This document shows positions 6,325-9,956 of a DNA stretch of 9,956 nt, one piece after another. The stretch spans positions 1 to 9,956 of the forward strand of contig OMIJ01000072.1 in assembly GCA_900299065.1 (NCBI GenBank), given 5' to 3'. The DNA comes from Hyphomicrobiales bacterium. Lineage in GTDB: Bacteria > Pseudomonadota > Alphaproteobacteria > Rhizobiales > Beijerinckiaceae. The notes under the pieces were generated by a model that made no database searches, was not told where the DNA came from, and was given only the letters and a program-made list of their open reading frames with translations. Made by a program: the position numbers and the translations under genes. The stretch's first letter is position 1. Each line of letters starts with the position of its first letter.

Positions 6325-7917
6325 ATGACAGGCGCGCATCAGGACATTATCAGCCATCACGATAAAGTCCTTATCATCGACTTTGGCTCACAGGTGACGC
6401 AGCTCATCGCAAGGCGTGTGCGCGAAGCAGGTGTCTATTGCGAGATTGCGCCCTTTCAATCGGCACAAAAGGCCTTTGACGAGCTTGCCCCCAAGGCGAT
6501 CATTCTCTCGGGCGGTCCTGCTTCGGTGAATGATGTGGGTTCGCCGCGCGCACCACAAAAGATCTTTGAAGCAGGCCTGCCCATTCTGTCCATCTGCTAT
6601 GGTCAGCAGACAACAGCCGTACAATTGGGCGGACGTGTTGAAGGCGGTCATGCCGCCGAATTTGGCCGCGCCGACATTTTAATCAAAGAAAAGAGCGCTT
6701 TGTTTGACGGCCTTTGGGAGATCGGCAAGAGCTATCCGGTCTGGATGAGCCATGGTGATCGCGTCACACAATTGCCGCCGGGCTTTAGCGTGAAGGCGGT
6801 GAGCGAGAATGCGCCCTTTGCTATTGCCAGCGATGAAGCGCGTCGCATTTACACCACCATGTTTCATCCTGAAGTGGTGCATACGCCGGATGGGGCTAAG
6901 CTGATCAGCAATTTCGTTCATAAGGTTGCAGGTCTCAAATCTGATTGGACCATGGCGGCCTTTCGCAGTGAGGCGATCAAATCCATTCAGCATCAGGTTG
7001 GAACGGGCAGGGTGCTTTGCGGACTCTCGGGCGGGGTGGATTCAGCTGTTGCAGCTGTGTTGATCCATGAAGCGATTGGTGAGCGACTGACCTGCGTCTT
7101 TGTGGATCATGGCCTGATGCGACAGGGCGAAGCGCAGGATGTCGTCTCGCTCTTTCGAGATCATTACAATATTCCGCTGGTCCATGTGGATGCCAGCGAG
7201 CTCTTTATCGGTGCGCTGGAGGGGCAGAGCGATCCGGAGACCAAGCGCAAGATCATCGGCAAATTATTCATTGATGTGTTTGAGGCTGAGGCCAAGAAGA
7301 TTGCTCTTGATGGCAAGGGCGCACCCGAGTTTCTCGCCCAGGGCACACTCTATCCTGATGTGATCGAGAGTGTGTCCTTCACGGGCGGGCCGTCTGTGAC
7401 GATCAAGAGCCATCACAATGTCGGCGGCCTGCCTGCCCGCATGAATATGAAGCTCGTTGAGCCCTTGCGTGAATTGTTCAAGGATGAAGTGCGCGCTTTA
7501 GGGCGTGAACTGGGATTGCCAGAGATTTTTGTCGGTCGCCATCCCTTTCCTGGCCCCGGTCTTGCGATCCGCTGTCCGGGCGGCATTACCCGCGAGAAGC
7601 TCGATATTTTACGCAAAGCCGACGCCATCTATCTCGATGAAATTCGCAAGGCCGGACTTTATGACATTATCTGGCAGGCTTTTGCTGTGCTCTTGCCAGT
7701 GCGCACTGTGGGCGTGATGGGTGATGGACGCACTTATGATCATGTCTGCGCTCTGCGCGCCGTGACATCGGTGGATGGCATGACAGCAGATTTCTATCCT
7801 TTCGACATGAATGTGCTGGGCCGCACGGCCACACGCATCATCAATGAAGTGAAGGGCATTAACCGCGTGGTCTATGATGTAACATCAAAACCACCGGGCA
7901 CGATTGAGTGGGAGTAG
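6325..7917 (+). CDS. guaA: GMP synthase (glutamine-hydrolysing)
   Basis: 530 residues, full length. It converts XMP to GMP with ATP and glutamine in the cytosol, directly after GuaB. The N-terminal class I glutamine amidotransferase domain has KVLIIDFGSQ (14-23), nucleophile C91 in SICYGQQ, and H181/E183 in MFHPEVV. The ATP-pyrophosphatase domain has the P-loop LSGGVDSAV (234-242) and VDHGLMR (260-266). The C-terminal dimerisation domain has GRHPFPGPGLAIR (404-416) and ends TSKPPGTIEWE, the canonical terminus. ATG 6325 is preferred over the GTG at 6322 because GAGGA (6312-6316) is 8 bases from it. The last ~33 codons are repeated in decayed form at 9674-9785, so the 3' end of this gene may have been supplied or used by an inserted element. 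The reading frame itself is intact. Confidence 0.98.
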   Translation: MTGAHQDIISHHDKVLIIDFGSQVTQLIARRVREAGVYCEIAPFQSAQKAFDELAPKAIILSGGPASVNDVGSPRAPQKIFEAGLPILSICYGQQTTAVQLGGRVEGGHAAEFGRADILIKEKSALFDGLWEIGKSYPVWMSHGDRVTQLPPGFSVKAVSENAPFAIASDEARRIYTTMFHPEVVHTPDGAKLISNFVHKVAGLKSDWTMAAFRSEAIKSIQHQVGTGRVLCGLSGGVDSAVAAVLIHEAIGERLTCVFVDHGLMRQGEAQDVVSLFRDHYNIPLVHVDASELFIGALEGQSDPETKRKIIGKLFIDVFEAEAKKIALDGKGAPEFLAQGTLYPDVIESVSFTGGPSVTIKSHHNVGGLPARMNMKLVEPLRELFKDEVRALGRELGLPEIFVGRHPFPGPGLAIRCPGGITREKLDILRKADAIYLDEIRKAGLYDIIWQAFAVLLPVRTVGVMGDGRTYDHVCALRAVTSVDGMTADFYPFDMNVLGRTATRIINEVKGINRVVYDVTSKPPGTIEWE

Positions 7918-8032
7918 TTTTACCTATTGATCTGATCTGTTGATCTGTAGTTTCATTATCAAAATATCATGTTTTAAAGATTCACAATTTAAAGAAACAC
8001 AAAGAGCGCGGTGCTGGCCCAGGCTACCCGCA

Positions 8033-8182
8033 GGTTCTCATCTCACTATCGCTTAAGAGAGCTAGCGCATTTCGCTAGCCGCTATTGCGTCTGTTCAATC
8101 AGGGCTGCTGCTTGCGAGGAATAATTCAGCTGCAGTGCGTTTGAACAGATGAATCTTGCGAAGCTTAAAGAGTGAGGAAACC
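8033..8182 (+). ncRNA. Candidate structured RNA (nested inverted repeats)
   Basis: Successive arms pair in nested order: GGTT 8033-8036 with AACC 8179-8182; CTCACT 8042-8047 with AGTGAG 8171-8176; TTAAG 8053-8057 with CTTAA 8164-8168. Inside are a 7-bp hairpin (GCTAGCG 8061-8067, CGCTAGC 8073-8079, loop CATTT) and an 8-bp stem (CTGTTCAA 8091-8098, TTGAACAG 8141-8148). T-runs at 8203-8207 and 8209-8213 follow about 20 bases later. The long closing stem, one-sided bubble with a small hairpin, and distal arm loosely recall 6S RNA architecture, but I do not recognise conserved 6S sequence. Strand is inferred only from the trailing T-runs. It could also be a decayed or coincidental repeat cluster. 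Confidence 0.33.
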
Positions 8183-8302
8183 ATTGATCCGGTCGTGAGA
8201 GATTTTTATTTTTAATCATCGCCCTCAGAAGATTTTTGAGGCGTAGGGGTAACCGGCAGCATCCAGAGGCCCCGGAATTATCCTTATGACTTTTATACAC
8301 TC

Positions 8303-8347
8303 TTAAACAAAAGATATATTGTTTAAATCATATTTCTCTAATAAAGT
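8303..8347 (+). promoter_or_regulatory. Operator-like palindrome and possible promoter for the sulfide:quinone oxidoreductase gene
   Basis: TTAAACAA (8303-8310) and TTGTTTAA (8319-8326) form a perfect inverted repeat around AAGATATA. A possible promoter uses TTGTTT (8319-8324) and TAAAGT (8342-8347) with a 17-base spacer, which would place the right half-site over the -35. Another reading puts a -10 (TATATT, 8315-8320) within the palindrome. Either way a dimeric regulator bound here would block transcription. Sulfide-oxidation genes in alphaproteobacteria are often controlled by ArsR-family SqrR/BigR repressors; that this is such a site is inference. Confidence 0.5.
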
Positions 8348-8381
8348 AAATCCTTATAAATAGAGAAAGGTAGAGGATCAA

Positions 8382-9659
8382 ATGGCTCATGTAATTGTAT
8401 TAGGCGCAGGGCTGGGTGGCAGCATCATGGCTTTTGAAATGAAAGACCAGCTCCGCCCGGAGGACACTCTGACCGTTATAAACAAAGGATCGAATTATTC
8501 CTTTGTTCCTTCCAATCCCTGGGTGGCTGTTGGCTGGCGAGAGAAAGAAGAGATTGAAGTTGATCTCACGGCAGTGTTCAAGGCCAAAAAAATTGCATTT
8601 AACCCTCATGGTGCGAAAAGAATCCATCCTGACAAGAATGAAATTGAACTCAATGATGGAGCCACCCTCAGCTATGATTATCTGATCATTGCGACGGGGC
8701 CTGAGCTTGCTTTTGATGAAATCGAAGGCCTTGGACCTGAGCATAATACTGCATCCATTTGTCATGTTGATCATGCCCTGCGAGCCAAGGACATTGTTCA
8801 ATCGCTGATCAAGAAGGGAGGCCCGGTCATTATTGGAGCCGTGCAGGGGGCCTCTTGCTATGGGCCTGCCTATGAATTTGCTTTCATTCTTGAAACAGAA
8901 TTAAGAAAGCAAAAGGTCCGGGATAAGGTCCCGATGATGTTTGTGACGCCTGAGCCTTATATCGGCCATCTCGGCCTTGATGGTGTGGGGGATACCAAAT
9001 CCATGCTCGAAAGCGCCATGCGTGACAGGCACATCAAATGGCTGACCAATACAAAGGTCAATAAGGTTGATCCGAATGTAATGTTTGTTGAAGAGGTCAA
9101 TGAGGATGGCTCTACAAAGGCCAAACATGAACTGCCTTTTGCTTTCTCAATGCTTCTGCCGGCTTTCAGAGGCGTGGAGGCCCATTACGGCATTGAGGGC
9201 TTAACGAATCCACGTGGGTTTATCCTGATTGATGAGCATCAGAGAAATCCTAAATACAAAAATATCTTTGCTGTTGGCGTGTGCGTTGCGATTGCACCCC
9301 ACGGAAAAACAGCTCTGCCAGTAGGTGTGCCCAAAACGGGTTTTATGATCGAGTCTATGGTAACAGCGACCGCTCATAATATTGGCGATCTTCTGAGAGG
9401 CAAAGAACCAAAGGCAGTTGCTACTTGGAATGCTGTCTGCCTGGCTGATTTTGGTGATTCAGGAATAGCCTTTGTTGCTCAACCTCAAATACCACCCCGC
9501 AATGTGAATTGGTCATCTCAAGGTAAGTGGGTTCATGCTGCAAAAATAGGTTTTGAAAAATACTTCCTGAAAAAGATCAAAGAGGGAAAGAGCGAAACAT
9601 TCTATGAAAAGCTCACACTCAATCTCTTGGGAATTACTAAACTGAAAGAATTGCAATAA
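8382..9659 (+). CDS. sqr: Sulfide:quinone oxidoreductase (FAD-dependent)
   Basis: 425 residues. It oxidises sulfide to polysulfide or sulfur and passes electrons to membrane quinone; family members are peripheral on the cytoplasmic membrane. From memory it aligns almost end to end with the Acidithiobacillus ferrooxidans enzyme: FAD motif VIVLGAGLGG (4-13), SNPWVAVGW (44-52), ATGPELAF (104-111), PYIGHLG (192-198), IDEHQRNPKYKNIFA (283-297), PKTGFMIESMV (317-327). All three redox cysteines are present: C127 in ASICHVDHA, C159 in GASCYGPAYEF and C353 in WNAVCLADFGD, so it should be a true SQR rather than a flavocytochrome c or NADH dehydrogenase relative. The basic C-terminal segment (FEKYFLKKIK to ITKLKELQ) matches the membrane-attachment helices. 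The ribosome site is AGAGGA at 8372-8377. The gene is visibly richer in A/T and lysine AAA codons than guaA, and ends 14 bases before the guaA remnant, suggesting acquisition by transfer. Confidence 0.94.
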   Translation: MAHVIVLGAGLGGSIMAFEMKDQLRPEDTLTVINKGSNYSFVPSNPWVAVGWREKEEIEVDLTAVFKAKKIAFNPHGAKRIHPDKNEIELNDGATLSYDYLIIATGPELAFDEIEGLGPEHNTASICHVDHALRAKDIVQSLIKKGGPVIIGAVQGASCYGPAYEFAFILETELRKQKVRDKVPMMFVTPEPYIGHLGLDGVGDTKSMLESAMRDRHIKWLTNTKVNKVDPNVMFVEEVNEDGSTKAKHELPFAFSMLLPAFRGVEAHYGIEGLTNPRGFILIDEHQRNPKYKNIFAVGVCVAIAPHGKTALPVGVPKTGFMIESMVTATAHNIGDLLRGKEPKAVATWNAVCLADFGDSGIAFVAQPQIPPRNVNWSSQGKWVHAAKIGFEKYFLKKIKEGKSETFYEKLTLNLLGITKLKELQ

Positions 9660-9673
9660 GACATCGAACCCTT

Positions 9674-9785
9674 CTCTTCGGCATGAATGCGCTGAGCTGT
9701 AAAGCTCTGCGCATCATCAATGAAGCGAAGGGTATTAACCGCGTGGTCTAGGATGTGATGTCAAAGCAACCGGCTCGAGCAGTAA
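9674..9785 (+). pseudogene. Decayed duplicate of the guaA 3' end (att-like remnant)
   Basis: Aligned without gaps at an offset of 1876 bases, 9683-9773 matches guaA 7807-7897 at 73 of 91 positions (hand count). The best block, 9711-9750 against 7835-7874, differs at only two positions. In guaA's frame it reads MNALSCKALRIINEAKG and so on, where GuaA has MNVLGRTATRIINEVKG, then hits TAG at 9749-9751 where guaA has a tyrosine codon, and ends SKQP near guaA's SKPP. Homology stops at about 9673, just past the sqr stop, so only the terminal ~33 codons exist. This is the expected residue of insertion at the guaA 3' end. It has no ribosome site and is not expected to be a functional gene. Confidence 0.85.
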
Positions 9786-9956
9786 GCGTGTAATTTCAAT
9801 CTCTCACTGGCCATCGCCTCTCATCCAATTAGGCGACCGCGCTGAATAGGGTGACCTAACAGGGATCACGAGTAAGGCTATTAGCCCGCATGAGATTTTA
9901 AATGTCATTTTCCATTCTGGAGTGCTTTTTCATATCGCTTATCAGTGAATAGACAA
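9786..9956. other. Right-edge sequence with no recognised gene
   Basis: After the guaA remnant, 171 bases carry no open frame of note on either strand. Only a short GGCTA/TAGCC palindrome (9876-9886) stands out, with a loop of one base. If the insertion model is right, this may be the DNA that originally followed guaA. Confidence 0.4.

Larger units (their letters stand above)
7918..8381. other. 464-base intergenic region without a convincing gene
   Basis: The stretch is AT-rich at both ends with a GC-richer middle. It contains three overlapping GATCTG motifs (7929-7947), two TTTAAAGA copies near 7973-8004, the nested inverted repeats at 8033-8182, T-runs at 8203-8213, a CTCA/TGAG hairpin at 8221-8242, and an operator-like palindrome at 8303-8326. 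A minus-strand frame of 72 codons (8300-8082) resembles no protein I know and is probably chance. I see no clear terminator directly behind guaA. Confidence 0.6.
7835..9750. mobile_element. Putative remnant of an element inserted at the guaA 3' end, carrying sqr
   Basis: The imperfect direct repeat (7835-7874 and 9711-9750, 38 of 40 bases identical) brackets the intergenic repeat region and the AT-richer sqr gene. The 3' end of guaA is an established target of tyrosine-recombinase genomic islands, which rebuild the gene end and leave the displaced copy at the other boundary. No integrase, excisionase or transposase is visible, so if an element it is reduced to cargo, or is one unit of a larger array continuing past the right edge. 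Limits are given as the repeat cores; the true crossover point is unknown. Confidence 0.5.

Noticed and set aside
7927..7947. Repeated GATCTG motifs after guaA as integrase arm sites or a CRISPR-like array
   Set aside because: Only three short overlapping copies, with no regular spacer, which is compatible with chance.
8082..8300. 72-codon minus-strand frame between guaA and sqr
   Set aside because: No recognisable similarity and no clear ribosome site. It covers the inverted-repeat cluster, which better explains the region.
9841..9956. Start of a new gene or integrase at the right edge
   Set aside because: No open frame with a start and ribosome site on either strand reaches the window end convincingly.

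Overview
The window reads as chromosomal DNA of an alphaproteobacterium, most likely of the Hyphomicrobiales (Rhizobiales). The basis is the rhizobial type of its ribosomal protein S6, a short Ppx/GppA phosphatase directly joined to rlmE, and the order guaB - rsmB-type methyltransferase - guaA. I know these as alphaproteobacterial arrangements. I cannot name a genus.

Layout. The left edge holds the 5' part of rpsF on the minus strand (1-219). It diverges across a 320-base gap from a plus-strand pair, a Ppx/GppA phosphatase (540-1694) and rlmE (1696-2403), separated by one base. A small secreted or envelope glycine-zipper protein built from a duplicated module follows (2619-3137). An intrinsic-terminator-like hairpin lies at 3242-3270, only 40 bases before guaB (3311-4792). 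Next come an RsmB-family rRNA m5C methyltransferase (4859-6175) and guaA (6325-7917). guaB and guaA encode the two dedicated steps from IMP to XMP to GMP. The Ppx/GppA protein is linked by family to polyphosphate and pppGpp turnover, and rlmE and the RsmB-like enzyme modify rRNA. The block is therefore purine, stringent-response and ribosome housekeeping.

The right-hand fifth differs. After guaA there is a 464-base gap with no convincing gene. It contains a nested set of inverted repeats that could be a structured RNA, and a perfect AT-rich palindrome in front of the next gene. That gene (8382-9659) encodes a sulfide:quinone oxidoreductase very like the Acidithiobacillus ferrooxidans enzyme, with all three redox cysteines. 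By eye it is richer in A+T than the genes to its left. Fourteen bases after its stop lies a decayed second copy of the last ~33 codons of guaA, about 80% identical to the intact 3' end over 91 bases and with an in-frame stop.

The intact guaA 3' end and this remnant thus flank the sulfide-oxidation cassette as imperfect direct repeats 1876 bases apart. This is the pattern left when a mobile element inserts at the 3' end of guaA. No integrase is visible in the window. This remnant is the most notable observation here; the rest of the window is conserved housekeeping DNA with some regulatory-looking hairpins.
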